Shown: in pieces, positions 35,101 through 43,821 of the stretch | How positions within the stretch are numbered: position 1 is the stretch's first letter | Layout of the letters: every line of letters begins with the position of its first letter | DNA from: Omphiscola glabra | Taxonomy: Eukaryota > Mollusca > Gastropoda > Lymnaeidae | Length of the DNA: 64,000 nucleotides | Assembly (NCBI GenBank): GCA_964017045.1 | Contig: OZ024799.1 | Location: 30,081,596 to 30,145,595 of the forward strand | Reading direction: 5' to 3' | Notes under the pieces: generated by a model | What the model saw: the letters and a program-made list of their open reading frames with translations, nothing else | Databases searched by the model: none | What the model was told of the DNA's origin: nothing | Position numbers and translations under genes: made by a program

Positions 35101-38100
35101 ATGTCCTCAGGATTGGATCATTCAACAAGTTCTTCCACTAATTCAACCATTAGTAACAACTCAAGTCCTTTTCATAACTATATATAACTTTAATTATCAG
35201 GAAACACAAGGCACACAGCTCTCTTTCCTAAGGTTCTACAACATCGCTTTGTCCAACCGCCATCTACATTCCACTCCCTACACTACACTAAACTAATCCG
35301 TCACTTCCCTACCCAAATACGTCATAACATTCACGCACAATATACAACGCTACACCTATACTCTCTAACTCAACATGATTTACTGACAAACATAACTACA
35401 TTGATTTCATACCCTTGACAGGTACCATACGGAGAAAACTGGCTTAAGTAAATGGCCATTTAAAAGGGGGCGTGGTCACTAATCCAAGATGACATGTGCG
35501 ACCTTTGCATAATGAGGTCTACTCGGAGAGGATTGTGAAAATGTTTCTTGAGCTAGAGCAATGAAACTTTGCACACATATACCTCAATATATTGTGCTGA
35601 CATACAATTAGCATGAACGACATACTTTTATTATTTCAATCAAATTTTTATGTTGAAAGATGCCTTATACTGACATACGACTTTCCTCACTTAATTAAGT
35701 TGATATAAAGAACACAAAACTCAATGGGAATGCAGGTCAACATTTCTCCTAAAGTGGATGGGCAGAGTCGGACCTTAATTATGGACCAAAATGACTCCTG
35801 TATTATTAAAATTACCCGCGCATAAAATAATTAAAAACTCGGATTCCATTGCGCAGACGCCCATTTCCGATAAAAAAAATTTAGTCGTGCCAATTGCTTT
35901 ATCGAAGTATCTAGAAAATCACAAGCGTAAGTAACAGTAAGGTTAATTCTTTCTCCAAGCCAATAATTCTTACCACGTTTTGCAATTTATTGAGAATTTT
36001 CATATCTTTTCTCTTTCAGTTCTTTCAAATTGGGATGCCAGGCAAAGATAAAGCTTGTTGCCAAGAGAAATCCATCCCGGCTTGAAATTACCATTTCAAT
36101 GCTGGAACATACTGGCCATAAAGTATCAAAAGAGGTAAGTTCATGTGCTGCGAAAAATATTTACGTAGTGAATAGCATATTCTTGTAGCAGGTTGTTGTC
36201 ACCTACAGGCACTCACTAAAGAGATGGATGCATTTTTATAGAATTTAGTTTAAAATAATATTTTGTACCATTTATTAACCCATTCAATCTAGGGTGCTCA
36301 GAAATTTTATCATTGGAAACTTTAGCCAAAGGGGAGCAACTTCACCTTACCATAGAAAGATTCTGAAAAAAAATTTATTTAACAGTATAATTATAGTGCA
36401 TAAATTGATTTTAATTCACAAATGGTTGCTTTATGTTAAATTAAGTGTTCTGTAACATTATTTCCTAATGATTTTCTTGTATAGCTATAACTTCAGAAAA
36501 GTCAATTTTCCACGAATGACTTGACTTTTGATGATCATAATCATAACACTAAAATAAAAAACCTGCTTTTAAAATAATGAATACTCCTCACCCAAGAAAT
36601 AAAAATATTTTAAAAGGAGAGTGATCTCCCTTTGTCTCGTTTCTAGCAAGATTTCCACTTTATATTTACCAATGGTTAACAAAGGTTTGAGTGGACGGAT
36701 TTGGTCATTGCGGGTTTGAATAGGTTAATCACCATTCGTCTTTGTATTTCTTAATAGTCCAAATAGAGTTTTATATCTTGATCAATGAAGGCTATCTAAG
36801 TTTGCAGGGCATTTTTTTTTTTACAAAATACTTCATGGCACTAAGTCACTAAGGCAAATATACAACATTCTTATTGCAAAATAACTCTTGTGTGTTTTTT
36901 TCCAGATTTGCCGCTTGTATCCTGAAAATCGCAAGGTGGAACTAAATGAGACTACGCATATGTTGATGTCCTGCACAACAATTCATGCATCTGAGGTGCG
37001 GCAAGTGCTTGAACAACAGCATGATGTGGATTTGCTTCCCAGGGATATTTACAATCTTAAGTCCAGAATAAATAAATCATCTTCTGATGCAATCGAAACT
37101 CAATCTATACTTCATTCTATATCACGAGCTGGTGGCTGTGTGTCCTATGAACTAACAGAAAGTGGGGAATTTAAGTATTTATCATACATGACTTGTGATA
37201 TGATTAGAAACATTGCCCAATATCCAGAGGTTTTATTAATGGATTTCACATATAAAACCAATAAATATTTATATCCACTTTTGACTGTAATGGTTATTGA
37301 TGGAGAGGGGAGGGTCATTCCTGTTCTTCGTGGATTTGTAAAAAATGAAGATAAGGAATCTATTTCTTTTTGTTTGCAGCTTCTTTTGACGAAATGTGAT
37401 GCCAGTCTTTTCAAGTGCTTTGTGGTTGACAAAGACATGGCTGAAATCTCTGCTATAAATGATCTGTTTCCAAATGTACCTGTTAATCTATGTCATTTTC
37501 ACATAAACCAGGCTGTGCACAGGTTTCTTTTGAAACATGTAGGTCGTAAGCGGGTTCAGACAATTCTTGAAGGATTTATGTGTCAAGTTTATACTGAGTC
37601 TTGTGATGAATTTTTAAAGTTGATCCAAGACATGAAAGATATTCTTCCTGATGTAGCTGTAGAGTATTTTGAGTCGAACTGGTGGAGTAAGGCCCATTTA
37701 TGGGCAGCATCATACAATTCTGATGTTTTAAGACTCCATGTGACAACAACAAATCACTTGGAGTCTTATCATTCCAAAATAAAAAAGAGTTTGGCTCATA
37801 ATCTTTCTTTTTCATCTGTTCTTCGTAACCTTATGTCTTTTGACAACTGCAAAATTACAGTATGTGATCGTTTGAGATTGCTTGCTTCAAACAGAGCTCA
37901 GAATACTTCATCTGATAATGATGAAAGGTCAAATAAGATTGAAAGTGTTGCTACTTCCTTTGCTGCGGCTCAATTGCTCAATCAGCTCAAATTGTCACAG
38001 TCTGTTCCGTACTCTGTTATCCCTGGAAAGGCAGAACTTTTTTCAGTAGCTTACAATGAACGTATTTTTAGCACAACATCAGTTCACTGTAATTGTTCAT

Positions 38101-38483
38101 TTGCTATAAAGATGTCATTACCTTGCAGACATATTTTTTCAGTTCGAAGACATTTACAGCTTCCAGAATTTTGTTCAGAGTTAATTCCATGCCATTTTAA
38201 AAAACGTAGTGTTCATAGATTGGTTGCTTCTACTTCTAGTGGTTCAGTAGCTTCTCAAAAAGTATCTAGAAACAATAATTTTAAGACTCAAGAGGGTCGG
38301 TTTAGTCATGCTAAAAGAATTTGTATGGACTTGGCAAATTTTTTGGCGATGCAAGGAGAACAAGATTTTACAGAGAAAATATCCTTTCTTGAATCTACTA
38401 TAAGTGTCTGGAGAAGTCCAGCAAATTTAGATGCTAGTGAATCAGCAGTAAATGTAGTTGAAGATGAACCACAAGCAAGTTAA
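23116..38483 (+). CDS. ZSWIM3-like protein derived from a Mutator-type (MULE) transposase, 3 exons
   Basis: The exons are 23116-23333, 36020-36134 and 36906-38483, with matching phases (2 then 0) and donors gtactt and gtaagt. They give 636 residues; human ZSWIM3 is about 700. The start MEVGSVFDSY resembles the ZSWIM3 N-terminus and begins a FAR1-like region (about 1-111) that continues across the splices through KLGCQAKIKL and ends with HTGHKVSKE. A MULE transposase core follows. The likely acidic triad is D224 (MDFTYKTN), D286 (VVDKDMAE) and E397 (NHLESYH), and LCHFHINQ lies between. A SWIM zinc finger has C506, C508, C518 and H520 (CNCSFAIKMSLPCRH). The family is thought to bind DNA; its cellular role is poorly known. 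Intact frame and introns favour a host gene over a mobile copy. Intron 1 (12.7 kb) is filled with transposons. An unseen small exon in intron 1 cannot be excluded, but the phases do not need one. Confidence 0.85.
23354..23525. mobile_element. MITE family 1, copy D, just after the ZSWIM3-like exon 1 donor
   Basis: It starts GGCTGCACCTATAGGTACAC and runs to about AATAATAATAAACTAC. It lies 20 bp inside intron 1. Short near-repeats of TCTAGGTACTTT flank it. Confidence 0.7.
23526..26264. other. A+T-rich intron 1 sequence, no exon seen
   Basis: Very A+T-rich, with runs of TATTACTATTAC-like text at 25440-25560. The only recognised item is the MITE at 24665-24832. Confidence 0.5.
24665..24832. mobile_element. 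short relative of the 44179-45390 TIR element
   Basis: Ends CAGACATGTTTACTCTTACA and TTTGAGGGTAAACAGGTCTG match the ends of the 1.2-kb element; only 168 bp remain, a deletion-type MITE. No clear target duplication is seen. Confidence 0.7.
26265..26485. mobile_element. MITE family 1, copy E, left part
   Basis: The element runs in the copy B orientation and stops at ATTTTAAA, where the 26486-27996 element is inserted. It resumes at about 28001-28065 with AATCGTTTTTTAATCCCAGC and GGTACCCGTGTAC. Confidence 0.75.
26486..27996. mobile_element. Large TIR element ('GTACACCGC'), copy 2, possibly Mutator-like
   Basis: 1511 bp, inserted in MITE copy E with a 9-bp duplication TATTTTAAA (26477-26485, 27997-28005). 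Imperfect long inverted ends contain repeated GTACACCGCCGCGGTGTAC motifs. A 9-bp duplication with long TIRs suits Mutator-like elements, but no transposase is visible, so the class is an inference. Confidence 0.7.
27260..27382 (+). repeat. possible LINE/SINE 3' tail
   Basis: The text ATTAGCGCTATATAAGTACT followed by CAAATAAATCAATCAA resembles the 3' end shared by many CR1/L2-type retroposons. It lies inside the 26486-27996 element. Confidence 0.35.
28093..28142. mobile_element. MITE family 1, copy F, terminal fragment
   Basis: Only GGCTGCACCTATTGGTATAC to CCAGAATTGAG remains; the sequence then changes into the third copy of the large TIR family. Confidence 0.65.
28143..29610. mobile_element. 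Large TIR element, copy 3, left end missing
   Basis: Shares GTAACAGTAGTTTTATGA, GGCTCTGGATAGGGGTTGT and CACAACAAACTTAC with copy 1 and ends TACACCACCTTGGTGTACAT then AGTGCCGGCC as copy 2 does. A 133-codon ORF inside (28404-28805) shows no recognisable domain. Confidence 0.6.
29611..30473. other. intron 1 sequence, nothing recognised
   Basis: No protein similarity or terminal repeat was seen between the large TIR element and the LINE fragment. Confidence 0.5.
30474..31024 (-). pseudogene. LINE reverse-transcriptase C-terminal fragment (target of the LTR element)
   Basis: On the minus strand the frame reads CLGVTIQRDVRWDEHINNVC, then NQANKTLGFLRRNLK, VKERAYKAFVRPL, DYASSVWDPFTQKSID, RFVLNRYRNTS and FMIYKINNGLVHC. 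This is the typical thumb and C-terminal end of a non-LTR ORF2 of the CR1/Jockey-like group. It contains stop codons and is 5'-truncated near the LTR insertion, so it is dead. Confidence 0.85.
31025..31356 (-). repeat. 3' LTR of the LTR element
   Basis: This is the left copy in window coordinates and the 3' LTR on the element's own strand. It is bounded by TG...CA, with the GGTAC duplication on its outer side and the polypurine tract on its inner side. Confidence 0.93.
31359..31371 (-). promoter_or_regulatory. polypurine tract
   Basis: On the minus strand a GGAAGAGGGGGGA tract ends 2 nt before the 3' LTR, the expected place for the plus-strand primer of reverse transcription. Confidence 0.8.
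31664..33810 (-). pseudogene. single ORF of the LTR element: coiled-coil, Gag-like protein, one frameshift
   Basis: From ATG at 33810 the frame runs to a stop at 31664 with a single interruption: a T run at 33034-33039 lacks one base compared with the neighbouring 45-bp units. Without that loss it would be about 715 residues. The protein starts MAGYVGEKWTLQEIRRRGL, then has a charged helix-forming region rich in K, R, Q and E with ERTAKQRYV-type heptad-like repeats, two similar YCENPY / YCEDPY segments, 15-residue repeats of the type ELDKLKIEADKQRQF, an acidic middle and a hydrophobic C-terminal stretch. Long coiled coils are common in metazoan Gypsy Gag, but I see no CCHC knuckle and no enzyme motif. 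Assignment as Gag-like is inference from position and shape. Confidence 0.7.
32745..33150 (-). repeat. 45-bp coding repeats in the LTR-element ORF
   Basis: About nine units of 45 bp encode the 15-residue motif ELDKLKIEADKQRQF with small changes. One unit has a 3-bp insertion and one has the 1-bp deletion that breaks the frame. Confidence 0.85.
34582..34715. repeat. 23-bp tandem repeat in the LTR-element leader
   Basis: About six copies of a 23-bp unit (AGCTTGTTCGGGCGACGACA plus CAC) lie between the primer-binding site and the ORF. Around it are looser duplications of GACACGACCTTCGTAACTTC-type and GACATCGACAGCTCACTGGA-type sequence. The rest of the 33811-35070 leader holds no ORF I trust. Confidence 0.8.
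35071..35088 (-). promoter_or_regulatory. primer-binding site, tRNA-Pro type
   Basis: On the minus strand TGGGGGCCCGTCCGGGAT starts 1 nt after the 5' LTR. It differs at one base from the tRNA-Pro primer site familiar from gammaretroviruses. This fixes the element's orientation. Confidence 0.85.
35090..35420 (-). repeat. 5' LTR of the LTR element
   Basis: This is the right copy in window coordinates and the 5' LTR on the element's own strand. It should hold the promoter and the R region, though I did not identify a TATA box with confidence. Confidence 0.93.
35426..36019. other. end of intron 1, nothing recognised
   Basis: Unique-looking sequence that ends in the pyrimidine tract and CAG acceptor (36017-36019) of exon 2. 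Confidence 0.5.
36275..36728. mobile_element. TTAA-bounded MITE in intron 2 of the ZSWIM3-like gene
   Basis: TTAACCCATTCAATCTAGGG on the left and GGGTTTGAATAGGTTAA on the right give TTAA boundaries with inverted CC(C/T)ATTCAA ends, a piggyBac-style MITE. No ORF. Confidence 0.5.
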
Positions 38484-38715
38484 CCCTCTATGGGCCCAAG
38501 GTAGACTAGGAAGAAAGACAAAAGTCCGAACCATCGGCCCGATAAATCAAGCCTTGTGATTGGCTGGCTTGTCTTTATACCAGCGAATCGGATTTATTCT
38601 TACATATTCCTGCACATCCCGGCATTGTAATGGCGGCCTTCGTTGATGGTGAACTAGTTTTATTTGTGTGCAGGAATTTTTTTGTGAGGGGCAAGTAATA
38701 TTGTAAAATTTCAGA

Positions 38716-39120
38716 ATGTCTGAGAGTGACTCTGATCAAACTATCATTAGTGATTTTGATATACTAGCAGTGAATCTGACACTGAAACTGATGAAAACAA
38801 CCAGGAAATTAATGAAGACTTTCAAAATGAGGGTAATGCTAATGTTGTGAACTCTTGGTTTAGTATTACGGTACTAGTAATAAAGGTCCTCAACTGGACA
38901 GAGATGACCCATCTGAATTTTTAGACAACATGGGTCTTATAAATAAGGCATAAGTTGGCATAAGCACCCCGTTTGAGTACTTTATGCTATTTTTTACACT
39001 AAATATCACTCAAATGTTGATGAGAGAGACCAGTAGTTATGCAGACAACTTTCTCAGGAACATCCAGCTTAGGAGAAGGTCCCTGAGACATAAATGGGAG
39101 CCTGTTACAGTGAGGGTTTG
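38716..39120 (+). pseudogene. piggyBac-like transposase remnant (N-terminal part)
   Basis: Frames starting at MSESDSDQTIISDFD give an acidic head, then VNSWFSI, GPQLDRDDPSEFLDNMG, and STPFEYFMLFFTLN with RETSSYADNFLRN and RHKWEPVTV. The 'TPxxYF..FF' and 'TxxYA..f' pattern is typical of the piggyBac transposase N-terminal region. Frameshifts and stops break it and it ends at a G run (39137-39146). It lies 230 bp after the ZSWIM3-like gene. Confidence 0.6.
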
Positions 39121-39479
39121 TAACAACTGAAAAATAGGGGGGGGGGGGCGCGGAAAAAGGAGTTATGTGTCTGAAGGGCCTCCATGGGCCAGAGGTGTCT
39201 GAAGGGCCTCCATGGGTCTTGCTCCCAAAAACATAAGTGTTGGGACTCATTCAGGCATCATCCATAAAAAAATGCACACAATTGATACATGTTTATTCTA
39301 GGTTTAACAAAAATTTACACGCATACATTATGCAAATGAGGATAGCTCATTTGCATGAATGTGGATATTTCAGTTTGATTCATAAAGATTGTATTAGTTC
39401 ATTTAATTTCCGACTTACACCCCAAAAAGGCTCCGTCCTAAGAAGGTGAAGTTCAAAGTGATGTGGTTGATTTCGTTTA

Positions 39480-39753
39480 GGTGTTCATGTAAATGACATT
39501 CCTTTGTCCCATGAAGAAATTGTTGCTGAAAATAATGCAGAGGTTCTTTCAACTGAAACTAGTAGATTTGGAAGTGTTAATTTTGACTAATTATGTATTT
39601 CATTGTGCAGAGTGTCAAGTGTTTGGTGATGCCTTGTTAAAGATGGTCGTTTGTGAACATTGTCTTTGTTGGTATTATTTTGCTTGTGTTGGCTTCACTT
39701 CCAAAATAAAAGTGTCAACTTGGTTTTGCAAAGATTTTTCGGATTTCGAATAG
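39480..39753 (+). pseudogene. PHD-finger-like remnant
   Basis: One frame reads FHCAECQVFGDALLKMVVCE, HCLCWYYFACVG and STWFCKDF. The Cys spacing is that of a PHD finger, with the expected His replaced by Tyr in the WYYFAC part and the last Cys lost. Upstream, the other frame reads SHEEIVAENNAEVL. A frameshift separates them. Whether it came from a transposon or a host gene is unclear. Confidence 0.4.
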
Positions 39754-42356
39754 TTTTTAAACATTTTTGTTGCTTGTTACTGGTAGTAAATAAGACATGA
39801 TTGAGACTAAATAATGCATCACTGTTTGTACCGGTGAAATTATTTTGATGAGATTTATTTTCATTGCTAATTCGCAGTTAATGGTTCCAAAAGATTTTCA
39901 ACTACTTCTTTGTTTTTCAATGTGCTGGAAATTCTAAATTTTTGGTGTGTAAATACCCATTTTTATTATATTTCTTGAGCAGATTTTTGTTTCCTAAACT
40001 TAATCTGTTGATTTATCATTAAAAACATTCACATGTTCTACAATATTGTGTAAAATTTGTTAATATATCGTACTTTGTTTTTTTGAAAGTCTTTAGTGAA
40101 TTCTTAGTTTTTGTGAATATGCCTTGTTGAAATTATTTGTATAAAATATGTTGTTTTCACCATCACCTGATAATTTCACATTGATATGCTTTAAATTTTT
40201 AATATTACTTAATTGACTTATTTTTTAATATTTTTTTTTAGATGAACTAAAATGGACTTTTTGTGACCTTTATAATATTTTGTAAAATACTTCTTCGGGT
40301 CATTTTGGTTTGAAATAAATTTGTATTTACATTCTTGTGACAACCTAACAATTTTTTTATTTGTTATATGTATAACTGGTTGTGGTAGGGTACGTTGCTG
40401 CACACATGTACTGGCATAGGTGCAACGGTTGGGGAAGCCATGCTGCCATCCTAACGGCTCCTAGCAGATGCCAGGGCAGCCTTAAAGCTTTCGATAGATA
40501 TCGAGTGTGTGCAAGAGATTTGAAAGTTCCAACTAAGTTATTTTAGAAGATAGAGGGTATCAAAGCTACACTTATGAGTACCTGTATAAGTCATCTAAAA
40601 CTTATAACCATAGTTTTATATCACAGTAAATGGCTCTCTTTATGTTATTGGTATTTTATTTACAATTATGTGGCATTACTTCAAAATTCCCTTCACAGAT
40701 CACATAGCTTCTCCCACTCAATCATTTCTTCTGTACATTAATGATACAAACAATAGTTAACTGTACCAACAGGTGGAGCGAGATAGTAAAAGGAGACGAA
40801 TGGCAAAGAAATGATGTGACCTAAAACTAAATAAAAGCTTTTATTCGCTGCCTACTCCATACTGGCCCCTAATTTATTTTATGGATTATGGGTACTGGTA
40901 CCCGGTACACAAACTCAAAAAACTAAACAAAAATGTTCACAAGCCAGTTAGGAAGGGTTTTTTTCGATTAAAATTTTAATTATGCACGTTGTGTTATACC
41001 AAGTAGCTAGGTATGGCAGAAAAAAAAAAAGACTAGCTTTCCAAAAATAAGTCTCTTTCTCATCCTTTTACTATACTATGTCATACTCCAATATGTTCAT
41101 TCCAACTACCTTGTGAATTAGGTCAAGTATGAGAAATATTATTGAAAGGAGATTCGAGATATCAGTAGCAGGTAAAACAGTATTACTCCCAGTGCCTGGG
41201 AAAGATTTAAAATTGGTGATTTTGTTCAGATTAAGCCAAGCTCTCTTATATTAGAGGAATAGTTGAATTTAATTCATTATGAAAGTTTCATTTAGAATAC
41301 CTAATTAATCCATAAAGTACTTAAGTCATTAAATCTTTTAACTTAAACAATACAGAACTGGTACAGATAAATCTAAATTAATCAAGAATTTATTTTAAAA
41401 ATTAAATGTATGTCATTACTCTTCTAAAATTGTAATTCTAATGAAAATAAATGTATTATCTTTAATATCCTAAATTGTCTTGATTACTAGATAAAATACC
41501 TTGATCTACGAACATAGCTAAAAAAAGAAAAGAGAAAAAAAAAACCTACTATAAAATTTAAAAAAGTAAAAAGAAGAAAAAAACAAAGAGAATAAAACTA
41601 TGAATCTATGAAATAACAAAGACAAAAAACACATATTTTAACTCATTCTACTACTGGTACTATTGTTACCTCACCCGGGTCCTAATAGTAGTAATAGCCA
41701 CTTAATCTATACGGACCCACCCCAGGTCCGAATAGCCATATAATCTAAAGGGACCCGTGTGCGAACATGACCCATTAAGTAGGTCGTGGTCCGAATAGCT
41801 TCTTTATATACCGGTACAAGTAGTCTAGACCTGATATATTTTTAATTTAATTAATTGTTGTGGTTCCTTTTAATTATAAAATTTAATTTTTGTGCGTCAA
41901 TAAATACTTGAGTAGAAGGAGGTGTGCATTTTAAACAATTAGATAACTTAGAAAATTTGTTTAAAAAGTTATATAAATTAAATATCGAAGTCGACGAAGT
42001 GACTTGTCTGTCAGGGCGTTGTTACTACTAGTGCCGTTCAGCAAAAACGAAAAGACAAGACAGTCGCAGTGAAGAAGCGAAGCTGGAATAATCTCTTGAA
42101 CAAATAACAAGGGTATGAGTATGGTAATCTTGCAGTTAAGGTGCGTTTAATATATTATTTCTGATCGAATTTCGTTTTATCGCGTGTAAACTTACGTGTA
42201 TTCTTTATAAAAGTTAGTCCACACAGTATTAGTTAACACTAGCACTAAATTGTACAACACAGTATAGCACTAACTTTTATTTTTATTGATTTTTACAGCC
42301 CCCATTGATACATAGGGGGTAGCGGAAACGATCTCTCCATTTTCTTATTTTTTTTA
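39754..42356. other. no gene recognised
   Basis: A+T-rich. At about 41660-41800 the text GGTCCGAATAGCC recurs in loose copies related to the end of MITE family 1. A first noncoding exon of HSPBAP1 could lie here or up to 43760, but none can be defined. Confidence 0.45.
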
Positions 42357-42622
42357 AGGCTGCACCTATTGGTACACGGGTGCCAGAATTGAGAGGTCGG
42401 GATTAAAAAACGATTTAAAATATTATTGTTGGGTTTGTTACAGTTTGTAAGACCAAATAAGGTATCCAATGAAAGATAATTGAAAGTACTATACGATTGT
42501 ATACTTAATTCTTCATTTTAACTAAAATAAACTACTACAAATGACATCCGAAAACATCACGGCATCAGTCAAAATGGACCCAGACACGCAGCGCTGCCAT
42601 TCGCACCCGGGTACCATTAGCC
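42357..42622. mobile_element. MITE family 1, copy G (full, single-arm form)
   Basis: It starts GGCTGCACCTATTGGTACAC and ends TTCGCACCCGGGTACCATTAGCC, about 266 bp. The two ends are imperfect inverted repeats, so this looks like the standard form of the family. It contains ACGCAGCGCTGCCATTCGCA. Confidence 0.75.
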
Positions 42623-42999
42623 ATGAGGCTCAAAATAATTAAATATTTTAATTTCACATCAGCACTTGCAGAGGTTACTTATTTTTTACATTTAGTTTTC
42701 CATAAGGCAGGACCATTTGCTTGTTTCTCTCTCTGTTTCTATTTCTTTGTATAAATATATATCGTTTTAAAAAAATGTGTTCTTTTAGGCCTTTTTTGTG
42801 CTTTGGTTTGGCCATTTTTTAAATTTTCAATTGCCAAGCCTTGCCAGAATTTTTAAAAGAGCTCATTGATTTTTTCTATCCAGCCTGATTTTCTTAAGAT
42901 GCTTTGCGATGAATTGAACAAAGTCTTTTTTTTTGGTGGTAATGGTATTTAATTGGAAAAGCTAGATCAGCATTTGTGTTATTAAAGAAAATATGAGAG

Positions 43000-43490
43000 T
43001 CAAAACAGCTGAAACTTCAAACCAAAGTCAGAATCTTTAACACAAATGTCAAAACAGTCCTACTTTTTGGAGCAGAAACATGGAAAACAACAGCGAGCAT
43101 TATGCAGAAAGTGCAGACATTCATAAACACATGCCTTAGAAAGATCCTGAATATCAAATGGCCAAATACTATCACCAACAAAGATCTACTAGAAAGTACA
43201 AACCAGGTGCCCATTGATGAAGACATCATAAAGAAAAGATGGAGGTAGAGTGGGCATACCCTCAGAAAACTCCCAGATAGCACCACCAGACAATGCCTAA
43301 CATGGAATCCACAGGGAAAAAGAAAGAGAGGAAGACCTAAGAATATTTGGAGACGCGAGCTATAGGCAGACACGCAAAATATGGGATACACCTGGAAGCA
43401 ATTGGAAAGGAAAGCACATGACCGTGATGAGTGGAAAATTCTTGTGGACGGCCTATGCCCCAGACGGGGTAAAAAGGCATAAGAAGAAGA
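43000..43490 (+). pseudogene. RTE-like LINE ORF2 C-terminal fragment
   Basis: The frame reads TKVRIFNTNVKTVLLFGAET, WKTTASIMQKVQTFINTCLR, KILNIKWPN, then [54 protein letters not shown] and VDGLCPRRGKKA. This is a familiar invertebrate RTE-type end. Stops interrupt it. An (AGAAG)n-like tail follows. It lies just upstream of HSPBAP1. Confidence 0.85.
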
Positions 43491-43821
43491 AGAATGGCAT
43501 TCAATATCTAATGAATTACATTTATTGTCTATACTTAGTATTCTATAATGAATAATAATTGTAGTGTATTGAGCATCAAGAATGAGATGGTCGACTACAT
43601 ACTTATACAACTTCAGCTTGATATTTTTACTTTGTTAATTAGTTCCATATATGTCTGTCCACATATAGGCTATCTTTAATTTCTCTCGTTTTTAATCATT
43701 CTTTTAAATCCTTTATTAATATTCATTAGCTGTTAAACATTTCTTCTTATTTGATTACAGGATTCATATAATGTATTGAAGGGTCACCTAATTTACAGTC
43801 ATTGGCTCAATTTTTGTTACC

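Larger units (their letters stand above)
31025..35420 (-). mobile_element. non-autonomous LTR retrotransposon, 4396 bp, young
   Basis: Two direct LTRs (31025-31356 and 35090-35420, about 331 bp) begin TGTCAA and end TTGACA. They differ by about one substitution and one 1-bp indel where I compared them, so insertion is recent. The flanks carry a 5-bp target duplication GGTAC (31020-31024 and 35421-35425). Reading the minus strand, the 5' LTR is the right one. It is followed by a primer-binding site like the tRNA-Pro 3' end (35071-35088), a 1.2-kb leader with 23-bp repeats, one long ORF, and a polypurine tract (31359-31371). No protease, reverse transcriptase, RNase H or integrase is present, so it must depend on another element. 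It sits inside a LINE 3' end within intron 1 of the ZSWIM3-like gene, in antisense orientation to that gene. Confidence 0.93.

Noticed and set aside
36888..36905. ATG at 36888 as start of a 531-residue protein
   Set aside because: It lies in the intron before the CAG acceptor at 36903-36905; the phase-matched upstream exons give the expected FAR1-like N-terminus.
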